NCBI GenBank assembly: GCA_030407315.1 | Contig: JALQPE010001740.1 | Span: forward strand, 289,487 to 353,486 | Origin: Asparagopsis taxiformis | Lineage: Eukaryota > Rhodophyta > Florideophyceae > Bonnemaisoniales > Bonnemaisoniaceae | Direction: 5' to 3' | DNA: 64,000 nt | Part shown: positions 1-10,962 of the stretch, in pieces | How the letters are laid out: every line of letters starts with the position of its first letter | How positions within the stretch are numbered: position 1 is the first letter of the stretch | Position numbers and translations under genes: made by a program | Notes under the pieces: generated by a model | Told to the model about the DNA's origin: nothing | Seen by the model: only the letters and a program-made list of their open reading frames with translations | Database searches by the model: none

Positions 1-2012
1 TACTGCAGCTCCGCTCCAAACTTCAACGTGTGCAACGGCACCACTCTGTCGTCGTGATCACCTGTTGTCAGTAATATGGACGGATAAGGGACTCCTCGTT
101 CATCCGGAGAAAACACATTATGCAATGGTGAATATTTGCGCAGGTGTTCAAACTCCTCTGCGATATCAGGATTTCCATAGTCACTGACCCACGCTGAGCC
201 AATTGTAAACTTGTGGAATCGGTACATGTCAAGTACACCCACTTGCGCGACTGCAGCTCCGAACAGTTCAGGAGCTTGATTAACACATGCACCAACCAAC
301 AGGCCGCCATTACTGCCACCCATGATCATCAGAGATTTCGGCTCTGTGACCTGGAGGTCATCAGAAAGATATTTGGCCGCCCATTGAAAATCGTCAAACA
401 CGTTTTGCTTGTTTCCAAGAATTCCCTGATCGTGCCATTCAGCACCATATTCATCGCCGCCACGAATGTTGGCAATGGCAACGATTCCGTTTAGACACTG
501 CATCCAGGACGCCCATCGCGCAGAGTAGAAGGGCGTGAGAGAGATCATGAAACCGCCATATCCATACAGTAGGCACGGTCGTTTTTTAGGGTTTGCGTTT
601 TGCATATCTTCTCGCGGTCCAATGATGAACATTGGAACCTTTGTGACACCGTCCTTTGACAAATAGAATACCTGTTTCGTAGAATAGATGGATGGATCAA
701 ATCCCGGAGGGTCCATCTTCCGGAACACCCGCATCCCGTCGTCAATGGGCAACGTAAGATCTACGTAGTAGACAGTTCCAGCATAGAGGAAACTCGTAAA
801 CTTGTACATCAAAAATGTGTTCTCACGATCAGCCGTGACGGAAACAGAGCCGAGGTCCGGTAGGTTGACATCGTAGAGTTTCTCACCAGTGCTGAGCTTG
901 TGAATGGACAGTTTATCGTGTGCATCTTCCATGGAAGTCAACGCAAGCTGATCAAAGTTAACAGCAGTAGCGGATGAGAGCACGTTTTTAGGATGCTCTG
1001 GAACAATTTGCTTCCATGAGTCGGCTGGATTGTGAATATCTACAGTGACAATTCGGTTCCTCGGCGCTTTCCAGTTGGTGAGGATATAGAAGAGTGAATC
1101 ATCATTTGCAACGTATGAAAACTGCGAATCGTAGGATTCATCAATCAGTTTTACAATGTTCTGTGCCTCGGCAGCAAAGTGGTCATTGAGGTTGACGTAC
1201 CATAGCTGATTCTTCGGCGAACAATCTTCCGTAGGGTAGATAAGCAAGTACTGGCCATCAAAAGTGATGCTGACACGGTACATTCTGTTTGGATTGGTAG
1301 GATGTGAAAACACGACACGATCTTCACTTTGAGGGGTTCCGGCAACATGATAGCATATCATTTGATCCTTAACCTGATCTGTCTCTGTACCGCGTTTATC
1401 CTTATCGGCATTGGCAGACAGGGAGGCTGGGGCGGGATAGCGCACATAATAAAAGCCACGGGTATCGTGAGTCCAAGCTATACTAGTGAATTTTGCCCAT
1501 TCAAGGGATTCATCGAGCATCTGGAGGGAATCACAGTCCATAATTTTGATCTCCTCCCAATCACTGCCAGCACGCTGGACGCCGTAGGCGAGAAGCTGGC
1601 CATTCTTGGACCATTTGAGGGTGCCGAGGGAGGCGGTACCGTCCTCGGTGAAGGAATTGGGGTCTAGAAAGACGCGGGGTTCACCATCGATGGAAGTCGT
1701 CTGCATGATAACGGCCTGATTGGCGAGTCCATGTTGATGACTGTAGTAAAAGTAGGTGCCGCGCTTCCAGGCGGATGAGAACTTGTCATAATTGAGGAGA
1801 TTCTGCACAGTGGAGTGGAATTGGGGACGAAGATGGTCTGCAGCGGTAATGTAGGACTTTGTGAGTTGATTCTGTTGGGTGACCCATGCGCGCGTATCTT
1901 GGCTGTCTGGATCCTCGAGCCAACGATAGGGATCGGGCACTTTGTAGCCGTGCAAATTGTCGACGAGTGCGTCGTCGCGTACGGTTTGCGGGTAGCGCAG
2001 AGGCGGGGTCAT
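1..2012 (-). CDS. PREP: Prolyl oligopeptidase (S9A family), C-terminus cut by window edge
   Basis: Serine peptidase that cleaves short peptides after proline, normally cytosolic. From the ATG at 2012-2010 the minus strand stays open to the window edge, giving about 670 codons of a family usually near 710 residues, with no intron. The N-terminus has the family signature (DPYRWLED, about residues 27-34), the middle reads as the beta-propeller, and the C-terminal half is the alpha/beta-hydrolase domain. The nucleophile motif GGSNGG is at 306-320, with the serine codon at 314-312 (residue 567; Ser554 in pig). The acid motif DHDDRVVPLH is near 20-55. The catalytic histidine would lie beyond base 1. 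It is transcribed away from the AT-hook gene across a 445-bp gap. The family call is firm; only completeness at the left edge is unknown. Confidence 0.95.
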   Translation of the reverse strand, partial: MTPPLRYPQTVRDDALVDNLHGYKVPDPYRWLEDPDSQDTRAWVTQQNQLTKSYITAADHLRPQFHSTVQNLLNYDKFSSAWKRGTYFYYSHQHGLANQAVIMQTTSIDGEPRVFLDPNSFTEDGTASLGTLKWSKNGQLLAYGVQRAGSDWEEIKIMDCDSLQMLDESLEWAKFTSIAWTHDTRGFYYVRYPAPASLSANADKDKRGTETDQVKDQMICYHVAGTPQSEDRVVFSHPTNPNRMYRVSITFDGQYLLIYPTEDCSPKNQLWYVNLNDHFAAEAQNIVKLIDESYDSQFSYVANDDSLFYILTNWKAPRNRIVTVDIHNPADSWKQIVPEHPKNVLSSATAVNFDQLALTSMEDAHDKLSIHKLSTGEKLYDVNLPDLGSVSVTADRENTFLMYKFTSFLYAGTVYYVDLTLPIDDGMRVFRKMDPPGFDPSIYSTKQVFYLSKDGVTKVPMFIIGPREDMQNANPKKRPCLLYGYGGFMISLTPFYSARWASWMQCLNGIVAIANIRGGDEYGAEWHDQGILGNKQNVFDDFQWAAKYLSDDLQVTEPKSLMIMGGSNGGLLVGACVNQAPELFGAAVAQVGVLDMYRFHKFTIGSAWVSDYGNPDIAEEFEHLRKYSPLHNVFSPDERGVPYPSILLTTGDHDDRVVPLHTLKFGAELQ

Positions 2013-2457
2013 GTTTGGAGGTATGGGTTGTGTGTGACTGGACGGTGAGGGGTCGCAGATGGCTGAAGCGTTGGAATGAGGAGAGTGTTGCAATGTGTGT
2101 GTTTAATTTTTATGTATAAAAAAAACTTGGGGTACACAACAACGTCACGCCGCATAACGGAAAAAGATTTTTACACACGTCATGACGTTATTTGGTATGA
2201 CCGATTGACGAGCACAGGTGTCTTGGAGACGACAATGTCGAGCGATTTGTCGCGCATCAACATTGTTTCCCAACCAGCGGAGCCTTTTGCGCCGTCACAC
2301 AAAAAAAAGTTATCGATTTGAAAAACCAAAAGCGTCTAAAAAACATGAAAAAAACAACTCCCACGCGTACAAGCACCAAAAGCGTCCCAACCGTGTGTTG
2401 CGGTGCAACTCACGCATCTGATCCGCGCATCCATCAGCCATCAGCAGCGGCCGAGTG
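2013..2457. promoter_or_regulatory. Shared intergenic promoter region of two divergent genes
   Basis: 445 bp separate the start codons of the prolyl oligopeptidase (minus) and the AT-hook gene (plus). A TATAAAA stretch lies at 2115-2121 and a perfect 12-bp palindrome ACGTCATGACGT at 2177-2188, which resembles a bZIP-type site. The rest is AT-rich with A-runs. No ORF here looks real. Regulatory function is inferred from position only. Confidence 0.5.
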
Positions 2458-4122
2458 ATGCCGCCATCCGCCACGCCACGTCATACCAAATCGCCAATGT
2501 CCATGCAGACGCTCGACATCGTGCATGAGTTACAGCTCGAGCTCGGCTGGGACACCGCCTTTGCAACCGCCGCTTACGACGAGTATCTACGTTGGCTGCA
2601 TCTACGCGCCAACGCCAACGACTTCAAGTATTGTCGTCTGCCGCCGAGTCGCGTCGTAGCCCTTGTGTGGAATCTCCACCGTCAATGGACGCTCGATTAC
2701 GAGAACACCTGCGCCTATCTCGGCGCATTCATCCACCATTTTCCCCCCGCCATGCGCATGAACGTCAGTCGCGAGTACGCATACGCCGCCACCGTTCACA
2801 TGTACAAGGCAGAGTTCAACCAAAAGCCCCCCGCGCCCTACTGGGATGTCGCAATTTGTCAATACAGACCCGATTCCTCAGACACCGTCTTCCCGTCTCT
2901 TGTGCATGCAGATGGCGTGGATTCCTCCAATTCCCCGCTTGAGCCCAAGCCCTTCTCGCGTATTCCACATCACATCAAGTCTAAAAGAAAGCCCGTAAAC
3001 GCCCCTGCGACTGCTTCTAAACCCGCCCCACAGCCGGTAGACACTCGCAAATCCGTCACTCCGCCCGAGCACAAATCGGCACCGCAGCAGCATGATAAAC
3101 CCGATAGCACAGATACCCCTTCTCAAACCCATTCCGCACAGCCAGCGCACGATTTAGTTGCGAGCGTTCAAAAGCTGAAGAAACAGAGAAAAACACTCCA
3201 TACTACCCCATGGCAGAAGGGCCTCATGCTCAAACCGACCGCGCCAGGCGAAAAACGTAAGAGAGGCCGTCCAAGTCTCTCCGAGTATGTACCCATATCT
3301 ACCGTTATACCCAATTCATCAGACCCCGCGCAATCAAAAGACAACTCAGAAGCTCCGTCCTCCAAAACGCAAAGCACGGAAGGACAGCTTTCCCAATCGT
3401 TACCAACTGCTACCAAACCTTCCTCAGCAAGCGCCCCGAACACAAACACTGCACAGCAAAATAGCAATGAAAACGCGCAGATGCCTCCGGCGATGCCAAC
3501 CATTTTTTCGTTGGAACAGAAGACAGTGCTTCAAAAACGACCGCGTGGCAGACCGCGCAAAGATGGTTCGTGGCCCGTTGCTAGAAAGCAGCAAAAGACT
3601 TACGTTCGCTTCGGCCAGTCCGACACTGACTTGCAGCCAAAGTCCAAGCCGATTACAGACGCCAATAGTGTCAAGAAGAACCGCAAGTTGTCCAAGACGT
3701 CAAGCGCTCCTAAGCTGCCACCAGTGCTTGTAGATATAGGCGGCGTCATTGAAGACCATATTGTGGCGCAGGGCTGCGAACGAACTGAAATTCAGTACAA
3801 CAATGCGCCGGGTTCATCGGTGTTTGCAAGCGAGTCTAATAAGGACATCATTATCGACAACTCAAGAAGTATGCCACAGTTTGTCGCTGATGACACACAG
3901 GCGCAGAAGGTTGGAGATGACAAAAAAGGCGACGAGCTCGCAATCAAGATTCAGCAGTCTCCCGCATCGACGGCACTGTTTGAAGAAGTGCAGGAGATTG
4001 ACTCGTCCCGTAAAGCTAAAGTTGCGGCGGAGAAACAGCAACGCGACATTGCGTCCGAACAACATGCAAAGACGGAAATAGCGGCAGAGCAAGAGACGCA
4101 CGTTGAAGTGGCAAACTGCTGA
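2458..4122 (+). CDS. AT-hook protein of unknown function
   Basis: Single-exon ORF of 554 residues from the ATG at 2458; the open frame reaches one codon further to a GTG that a eukaryote would not normally use. Residues about 15-115 are a compact, Trp/Tyr/His-rich segment (DEYLRWLHLRA, LVWNLHRQWTLDYENTC, FIHHFPP), loosely like the short W-H-x-H segments of glycine-rich-domain (DUF1399) proteins, but I cannot assign it. The rest is low-complexity Pro/Ser/Thr/Lys/Gln sequence carrying two AT-hook cores RGRP at residues 269-272 and 363-366, both in basic context (KRKRGRPS, KRPRGRPRK). AT-hooks bind the minor groove of AT-rich DNA, so a nuclear chromatin or transcription role is inferred. It converges on TDP1, with 69 bp between the stop codons. 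Confidence 0.8.
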   Translation: MPPSATPRHTKSPMSMQTLDIVHELQLELGWDTAFATAAYDEYLRWLHLRANANDFKYCRLPPSRVVALVWNLHRQWTLDYENTCAYLGAFIHHFPPAMRMNVSREYAYAATVHMYKAEFNQKPPAPYWDVAICQYRPDSSDTVFPSLVHADGVDSSNSPLEPKPFSRIPHHIKSKRKPVNAPATASKPAPQPVDTRKSVTPPEHKSAPQQHDKPDSTDTPSQTHSAQPAHDLVASVQKLKKQRKTLHTTPWQKGLMLKPTAPGEKRKRGRPSLSEYVPISTVIPNSSDPAQSKDNSEAPSSKTQSTEGQLSQSLPTATKPSSASAPNTNTAQQNSNENAQMPPAMPTIFSLEQKTVLQKRPRGRPRKDGSWPVARKQQKTYVRFGQSDTDLQPKSKPITDANSVKKNRKLSKTSSAPKLPPVLVDIGGVIEDHIVAQGCERTEIQYNNAPGSSVFASESNKDIIIDNSRSMPQFVADDTQAQKVGDDKKGDELAIKIQQSPASTALFEEVQEIDSSRKAKVAAEKQQRDIASEQHAKTEIAAEQETHVEVANC

Positions 4123-4191
4123 GTTACCTCTTCAATTTGTATGATAGTTTGTTAGTCCCGTAATATATGTAAACAACTTGTGCTCTTTATA

Positions 4192-5921
4192 TCAGTTCAA
4201 GGCGCAATACTCCATTGTCCACGGCTTGTCTCCTCGCTCGTATGCTACTGGCGGTAACTTGTACGGAATCGGCAACTCTATTACACATTCCTTCTCCTCA
4301 TCGCTCGGCTGTGCGCCCCCAAACGACCGACACACTCCCAATGACAATATCTTTTCTTTGTCTACAAGTTGTAGATAGTCCGGAACTGTAGCGCCAATAA
4401 CGTGTTTCGGTGGACAATACAACCGGGGTGTGAATAAAACACCCAGCTCGTACGACAGCACATTGAGACGATCCCATGATGAGTTTCCTCTCGATTTCTT
4501 GCCCTGCATTCGGCCCCATGCCGCCACGCTAAGATTAAAACTGCCAACAAGTAGCCAGTTTGGCGAGTGTGGCTTCGCAGCCGGGTACCGTAGGAACGTT
4601 TTAATGTGCGGCATGGCCTTGTCACATCCGCTTGCACGTCCATCCCATTTGTGCAACTTGTTCAGAATATGCTCTCGGTACAAATTCTTCCGGCTCACAG
4701 GCAATGACGCGCCCGCTTGTAACCCCTCATTCGAGTTCTGCACCTGCTGTAGCGTTGGGTACACAAGTTTAATCGTATGTGCAGTCGAGTCGTTACCGCG
4801 TGTCGAACTCGCAAAAAGTGTCTGTTTAAACTCATCTTCCAACCATTTCTCCTGTATCGAACCAAGCGAACTGAATTGACATATCGCGACCGACGATTCT
4901 CTCGCATCTATATCCTCTAGTTGCAGCAGCTTTCTCAATCTCGCATGTCCAAAGTCATGCCTACTTTCACCGGTATGCACACCGGGCACGCTAGCGACCA
5001 ACGCGGCTCCCGCCGATGAAAAATCAAACTTGCCCAGATGCGCGAGCACCTCATCTCGTTCTGTACCGAGCAGACTCTTCGAGACATATCGACACAGCTC
5101 ATGTCTGAATGCATCACGCGCGTGTGTACCAGTACTCGTTAGCGGAAAATCGCGCATGTACGCTCCCTGCGTCTTGAATTCCCAATCGCTCTCGATCATA
5201 TTCGCCGTGTGAATGCAGACACGACAGGCGTGCGCATAGAATAGTAGGAACATTTTGGAATGCACAGTGCCATAAGGCGGTGTTTTTGGGCGCACGAATC
5301 GCACGCGATCGCGCGCCCCCTCTGATGTCAGGAACGTGCTCCATGTGACTCCTCGTCGCTCGTTTCGCCGTGAACTATGAGGAGTTTTCGGCACGTTTGT
5401 AGCGCCGGCGCGTGGTTCCACATCCATGGAACATCAAATTTAAAGTTGCACACAACGGCGAGGTCTGCGCCGGCTAATACGATTTCATCCAGTGCTATCG
5501 AATGGTCTGTTGCAAGACTGTGCTCGGATTTCAATAGGTAGAATGAGGGCATAGAGGGGAGGTGTTTGTCTTTCTTTGTACTGGTGGCTGCTTCGGCTGT
5601 CGTACGAACGCGTTTGGATACATGGGAAGATTCGTGAGTTGATTTGCGTTTCACAGTTGGTGTAGGCTTTGGTATGTACACTACTTCATTGTCATCAGTG
5701 AGGATAGTGGATAAGTTGTGCTCGAGAATTTGTTTCTGCTTATCAGTTAGATGATGCGCTTCTTCTTTCAATGCTAGGTATGCACTTTTTACCAATTGCG
5801 TATTGGAAGTCGCTGAAGACGTAATCGTTTCAAAAAATTCACGACACACCTCTGTAGTCGTTTGAGCTCCGCGTTGAACAGCGAGGAAAGCCCTCAGTGA
5901 GGCGCCTAACTCGCGCTGCAT
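4192..5921 (-). CDS. TDP1: Tyrosyl-DNA phosphodiesterase 1, split by one frameshift
   Basis: Nuclear repair enzyme of the phospholipase D superfamily that removes topoisomerase I peptides from DNA 3' ends. Two overlapping minus-strand frames together make about 570 residues. The upstream frame (5921 to about 5340) has a basic, low-complexity N-terminus and then the conserved start of the catalytic domain (FKFDVPWMW, LLIVHG). The downstream frame (to 4192) holds both HKN triads: HSK plus Asn 20 residues later (HTANMI), and HIK followed by the SFNLSVAAWG segment. The frame changes between roughly 5330 and 5375, in the variable loop after LIVHG. Both frames are open across the join and no plausible GT-AG intron fits, so it is a real indel or a sequence error. 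All catalytic residues remain, which favours a functional gene. The start ATG at 5921 faces the CYTH gene. Confidence 0.9.
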
Positions 5922-6348
5922 TCGTCAATGCCTGTCGCGGCGCGTCGTCAGGAGCTGTATGGCCGAAAGATGCCAGATTTTCTCATGGTGGCGTTGGAAA
6001 AGTTTGGCTGGTTGCGAAAAATATTATTGTCGGCAAAACTCATGTCTTCTTGGTCGCTCGCTGTGTCAGGTGATACGACCATTATTTCTACCGTCTACAA
6101 GATCAAGGTGGAGCGTGCCACTGTTGAGAACATGTGGCCGAGAACTAATCTATTCCATAGCTCCGTAAGCGTAGATTCACATACTTTCAGATGTCTCAAC
6201 TGTCTTCCGCTGTTCAGATATTTGCAATGAACAGCATCTCGTTTGTATCACAACCTCCGGTCCAATCTTCCCTTGGGGTGGACATCGACGCCCACCTCTG
6301 CTATCATCGTTTCGAAAACCACATCCATCTCAACGACAAACGATTGCA
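5922..6348. promoter_or_regulatory. Intergenic region between divergent TDP1 and CYTH genes
   Basis: 427 bp separate the TDP1 start (minus) from the CYTH start (plus). Short open frames occur, but none resembles a protein I recognise. It presumably holds both promoters; I see no convincing TATA box. Confidence 0.4.
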
Positions 6349-6930
6349 ATGGCCTCTATCGAAGTCGAGCGAAAGTTCCGAGTTACACCTTTAATAAGAT
6401 CCAGCCTAGTACTGCGAACTCATGCGACAAAGCGGTTCAGTTTCGAAGACTGCTATTTCGACGAGCACCTGGCGTTACGCGACTTGTGGCTGCGCAAGCG
6501 AAATGATACATGGGAACTAAAGATACCTATCAATAGCACCACGCAAAAATCACCAGCGGAAACTGTGTATCGGAGCTTACAGGCTCGGCTGTGTGGCGTG
6601 AACTAGGTGTCGATTCGATTGAAAGGGAGAGCTTGCTGGAATATGCACGGCTGAAAACGGACAGGATGGAGTTTCAGTTCAAGTGGCGCAGCTATCAAGT
6701 GAGTATCGTGTTAGATGCTTGCACTTCGGAAGACGGCTTTCAGTACGATGTTGGTGAGATAGAAGTGCTTGTGGACGATGATTGCGAGGTAGAGGCTGCA
6801 TCCCGCGCGCTAGCGGAAGTTTCGTTGGAGTACGGCATTGGGGAAAACGCATCAATGTGAGGGGAAACTGCTTCGGTATCTACGTGAAAAGAGAATGCCA
6901 TTGTTTGAGCGGCTGCAGAAATTGGTGTGA
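6349..6930 (+). CDS. CYTH-domain protein, thiamine-triphosphatase-like, two compensating frameshifts
   Basis: Members of the CYTH superfamily hydrolyse or form triphosphates in a beta-tunnel with Mg2+; this one most resembles eukaryotic thiamine triphosphatase. The N-terminus MASIEVERKF carries the ExExK signature (E5, E7, K9). WLRKRNDTWELKIP and, later, YDVGEIEVLVD match the family strand motifs. The first frame runs to about 6565, where one missing base moves the reading to a second frame (ELTGSAVWRELG) open to 6857. From about 6850 the first frame resumes with GKLLRYLREKRMPLFERLQ and stops at 6928-6930. The total is about 193 residues, near the family length of 200-230. Because the domain is complete across all three pieces, sequence errors or a very young pseudogene are equally possible. 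Confidence 0.75.
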
Positions 6931-7126
6931 TACATAGTGCTGGGTATTTCTGCTGTGCTATTGTAAATCCATCTCGATTATTGAATTGGCGTTGTTGTGG
7001 GATTCTAGTCGTCACAATTCAGAGAAAGGAGAGCCCAAGAGATGCTCAATTGATAAGATTGTGGTGGAGAGCGTAATGTATGAAATTGATGGACAGATAC
7101 ATTTCCCACTAAAACTTACATCAGAT

Positions 7127-7442
7127 ACAAGTGCCCTTTACGCGCTGGTGCCCGCTTTCGCGCGCGTGAATATGATGCACCGAAGTTTTGTTTGCCAGAG
7201 CAGGCAGGTTTTAGCTCGCAATCCACCAGTAGCCCCATTCCTAGATACCCATACACCCTCACATACTATGGTAGTGTAGCATGTCCTCATAAGTACCGTA
7301 TTCGCAACTCTACTTAGCTTAGATACACTTTTACAGGACTGAAGTATAGTGTCGCAACTGCAGATAGAGCACCCTGTGCATACACTATTCTCCCCCTACT
7401 TCTCTGTACACTACTGAAATGGCCATGTGCAGCGGTTGCTAG
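7127..7442 (+). repeat. Left terminal inverted repeat of the foldback element
   Basis: Matches the reverse complement of 7771-8087 from ACAAGTGCCC through the inner edge at CAGCGGTTGCTAG. Small gaps near 7300-7320 separate the arms. Confidence 0.85.
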
Positions 7443-7770
7443 TGTCTACCGGACAAGTGGCTCATATGAGGCCACTTTTTTTCTTTTAGTAACGATTTAA
7501 CTAGAATCACTGTTAAATTCTACTCTATTACATGGTCGCTGAAAGTCATTCCTAGCCAATAGACCCGTTTTTCTCCCATAGTTACATCCAAAATTCAACC
7601 CCCTACTACACAATAAAAAAATTCAGCAGCAGCGAATCTCATAATCTACTCGCCCACTTGGCACTGTACAGTACGCTACTTTACGAAATACTCTCGCTCT
7701 ACTGGCCATATGACCACACGCTGCACACTTGGCACGCTCAGTTGTACTTGGCCATTGCAGTGCAACTTGC

Positions 7771-8087
7771 CTAGCAACCGCTGCACATGGCCGTTTCAGT
7801 AGTGTATAGAGAAGTAGGGGGAGAATGGTGTATGCACAAGGTGCTCTATCTGCAGTTGCGACACTATACTTCAGTCCTGTAAAAGTGTATCTAAGGCTAA
7901 GTAGAGTGCGAATACGGTACTTATGAGGACATGCTACACTACCATAGTATGTGAGGGTGTATGGGTATCTAGGAATGGGGCTACTGGTGGATTGCGAGCT
8001 AAGACCTGCCTGCTCTGGCATACAGAGAATTTCGGAGCATCAGATCCGTGCGCGCGAAGCGCGCGCCAACGCGTAAAGGGCACTTGT
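7771..8087 (-). repeat. Right terminal inverted repeat of the foldback element
   Basis: Begins CTAGCAACCGCTG and ends GGGCACTTGT. It is the mirror of the left arm, with the longest uninterrupted identity in the central 150 bp. Confidence 0.85.
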
Positions 8088-10689
8088 CAGAGAAGGTAAC
8101 GGTTACCAGATATGAGCTTTCAGCAGTGCATGGTCCGTCTCCAGTTTTTCGTTTCATTTCGTGAAATATGGACCAATCTGGGCGGTCCGCCCCGACCTCG
8201 CACCATCTCGATCACGGCGCATGCTTCGCCGTTGCGTCGTGTTTTTTGAGACGATTCCGCCTGGAAACATCATCCGACACCCCGTCCACTCCATTCACCA
8301 TATATTGCACAGATGGACCAAACAGAAGACATGTCCATAATAGAGGCGATATGTGATGCAATGAGAACACTTTTGCGGTGTTGTGCTGTGTCCATGAGCT
8401 ACAGTCAGACGTAACACATTGTGCAACACCATGGCCGAACACGAATGCAATGCAATGCAATACAATTTATTCAGCGAGTTGAAATCATTTCATTGACTTC
8501 AATTGAGACAGCTGCCTCTAGTGCAGCAGATGGGTAGACAGACAGAGAAGACCGCCAGACGCCATAATGTTGATTAAGCATCGGACGTGATGCGAGCAAT
8601 CCATCTCCAGACCCTTCCAAATAAACCACACCTACATGACACAAACTATAAGTTCCATCCTAATCCTGGAGCAGCTGCTCTCAGCAACGCTCTCAAATAG
8701 CCGTCAACTAGACGCCACACACTAGATCGATTCCAGGACTCCGAATTATATTCTGCTCTGTTTGCACGATCAATGACCCCTACCTTACTCTATCCATCCA
8801 TCCGGGTTCAATTCACCCCCTCTTCCAATTAATCCCATTCCTCATCCTCTCCCACATCATCCTATCGCTCCTTGCCCGCTGTCCACTGCTAAATTCAAAT
8901 TCGCACCCGCCTCTGCATTCGCACTCACCCCGGTCCATACACAAAAATTACCTCACACTTCCCTCGTCTACTACGCCATGCACACACTTTCTACTCCAAT
9001 CATTCCCTCCGACGACCACACACAAAAACAAAATCAGGGTTTCTACCCTACAAACCATTGATTCAATGCAATGTTGACTTGATAATCTTCGCCACAAAAT
9101 TGTTACCTACTCATCACCCGCTCCCGGTCCCAATTACTCACTTCTAGCATCCTAAACAGGCCAACTACCACCTCATCATACAAAAACTTCCCTATACCAC
9201 ACCAGATGCTACGCTGCGCCTTCCTATGCTAGCCTCGGCTATACTACGCTTTTGTATCTAATTCGAACCTATGAATCATTTATATTCGGATCCATCCCCA
9301 CTCCCCATCTACTCCTTCTCAACCCATAGAAGATCTGTCTCTGCAATCCGACAAATCCTCTATTCACAAACCCACACATCGCACCCTCGCAACAACAAAA
9401 CTGCGAAACAATGGCATCCAAATCCTCCAACAACACCCAGCGTCCCCGTGCTCGTGTCTTGGTTGCGCTCCTAAATATCCTACACCGCCTTGGGAGTGCC
9501 TGCCTACCGAAGGGAAAGTCTCAGTCTACTCCGTCCTCCACCAACATCCCGACATCATTCGATGAGCAAGACCCCCGTTCCAGCTCACAGATACGGTTGA
9601 ACCCGTTGAGACCGTTCAATTCCCAGACTATGATCAAATCCGTTTTGATACTTCTCACTACGGTCGGTGGGTCAGGCACTCTCAACACGTCCAACAGCAT
9701 CACGGGGACGCGGGTCATTACAGCAAACATGGCCAGTGTGGTGGCCTGGCTACACGCTCAGCCTGCGATGGGGTCCGAGCGCTTCGGCGCAGTGCCCGTC
9801 GCTGAGTTGTGTCGTCAGATCGAAGCCCCTGCTGGTCGAACCTGAACTGTGCCGTCATGCAGAGTGGCGAGCGCAGCCCCCAGTTCAATCATTTGCCCCA
9901 ATCACCAACTGTACATAGACAAAAACCAATAGGTTGTAAATAAACAAACCTTCCATCGATATTGCACACCTTCTGCCATTCGTCCACAACTGCATCAATG
10001 TCTCAATAATGGCCGCACTCTCCACAATCAACAACCCCACTTTACATTGGGTAGATTCCCAGATACCCCGACAACGGGATATACTTTGTTGTTGTCGCAC
10101 CGCTCGTTATGCGCATCTGCCGTTCCGCTCAGAGATGGCGGTCTCCCGGTAAGTCTTCTGCTACCATACCAGCGCGCTCAGTTCATCATACTCCATGGTG
10201 TCATAGCACAAGTGCTATCAAATGCTTAGTACGATACCGCGCGGAACAAGCATACGAGGCTCTCGCTTTCTGGAACAAGCATGTATGCTTAATATCGTTA
10301 GATGGGAAAGGGCGATAAATTCGTACTATAGCGGATCAAGTAGGCTCGGAGGATCCACTGCATCCTGAGAGAGGCAGGGTGTACGACTTGGTCGTAAGAA
10401 CTGGTCGGTGGGCGGTTGATATTTTCGACTGGTATTTTTTCTCAAACGGATTACCGAACATGCAGCGTAGCACACGTGTATAATATATTAATTTTGAATT
10501 TATTTCAAGAGCACTCGAATGTTCGCCCGCCGATTCTTAATCCAAAGTTTGGAAGCTGAGGGCCTTTCTCACGAGCAGAATATGCTCGAGCATGCTGGGA
10601 ATAGAGGGCTGTGATTGGCTCGTCCGCATAGATGTACGGGACACCCTTTCTTGATTTATTAAACACGTAATCTCAGTGGTCGCTCCACT
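8088..10689. other. 2.6-kb stretch without a supported gene
   Basis: It holds a 13-bp palindrome GGTAACGGTTACC around 8095-8107, a run of CAATG repeats near 8445-8460, and a pyrimidine-rich tract from about 8760 to 9400. One plus-strand ORF (9411-9845) has no recognisable domain, and a second frame over 9590-9830 is equally protein-like. Decayed mobile-element sequence is possible but cannot be shown. Confidence 0.5.
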
Positions 10690-10811
10690 TGTGACGAACA
10701 ACTCCTACATTACAGCACTTACAGTAGGTTATTGTATTTAACCAGACTCACCGTCGCCACGGTCAACGATAAAGACAACAGTTAAGAGACCGTCAACACA
10801 TTCTCTTCACA
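10690..10811 (+). repeat. Probable decayed 5' LTR of a copia element
   Basis: It starts TGTGACG and ends CTTCACA directly before a degenerate initiator-tRNA primer site (10812 onward, GATTATCGGCCCAG). A TATTTAA-type box and a GATAAAG motif sit where the intact copia LTR of this window (49966-50073) has TATTTATA and AATAAAG. No second copy is present, so the edges are inferred from structure. Confidence 0.45.
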
Positions 10812-10962
10812 GATTATCGGCCCAGATCTACCACTGCGCAAACCCATCGCTCCACAACCCTACGCATTTCCCAACCCACCCCGGCCCACTGCTCGAAGAC
10901 CACGGCGTTGATCACTATCCCGCTCGAAAAGCGCCTCCGCACACGTTCGTCCTACTCAACAA

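Larger units (their letters stand above)
7127..8087. mobile_element. Non-autonomous foldback element with long terminal inverted repeats
   Basis: The left arm (7127-7442) and right arm (7771-8087) are reverse complements over about 316 bp with only scattered mismatches and single-base gaps. They enclose a 328-bp centre with no coding signal. The outer ends read ACAAGTGCCCTTTACGCG. The flanking bases TCAGATA (left) and TCAGAGA (right) may be an imperfect 7-bp target duplication if the element starts at CAAGTG. It lies about 200 bp after the CYTH stop codon. No transposase is present, so movement would need an enzyme supplied elsewhere; the superfamily cannot be fixed from the ends alone. Confidence 0.85.

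Noticed and set aside
2455..2457. GTG as start codon of the AT-hook gene
   Set aside because: The adjacent ATG at 2458 in the same frame is the normal eukaryotic choice.
9411..9845. 144-codon plus-strand ORF
   Set aside because: No domain, and a second frame over the same bases is equally protein-like; probably chance or decayed sequence.
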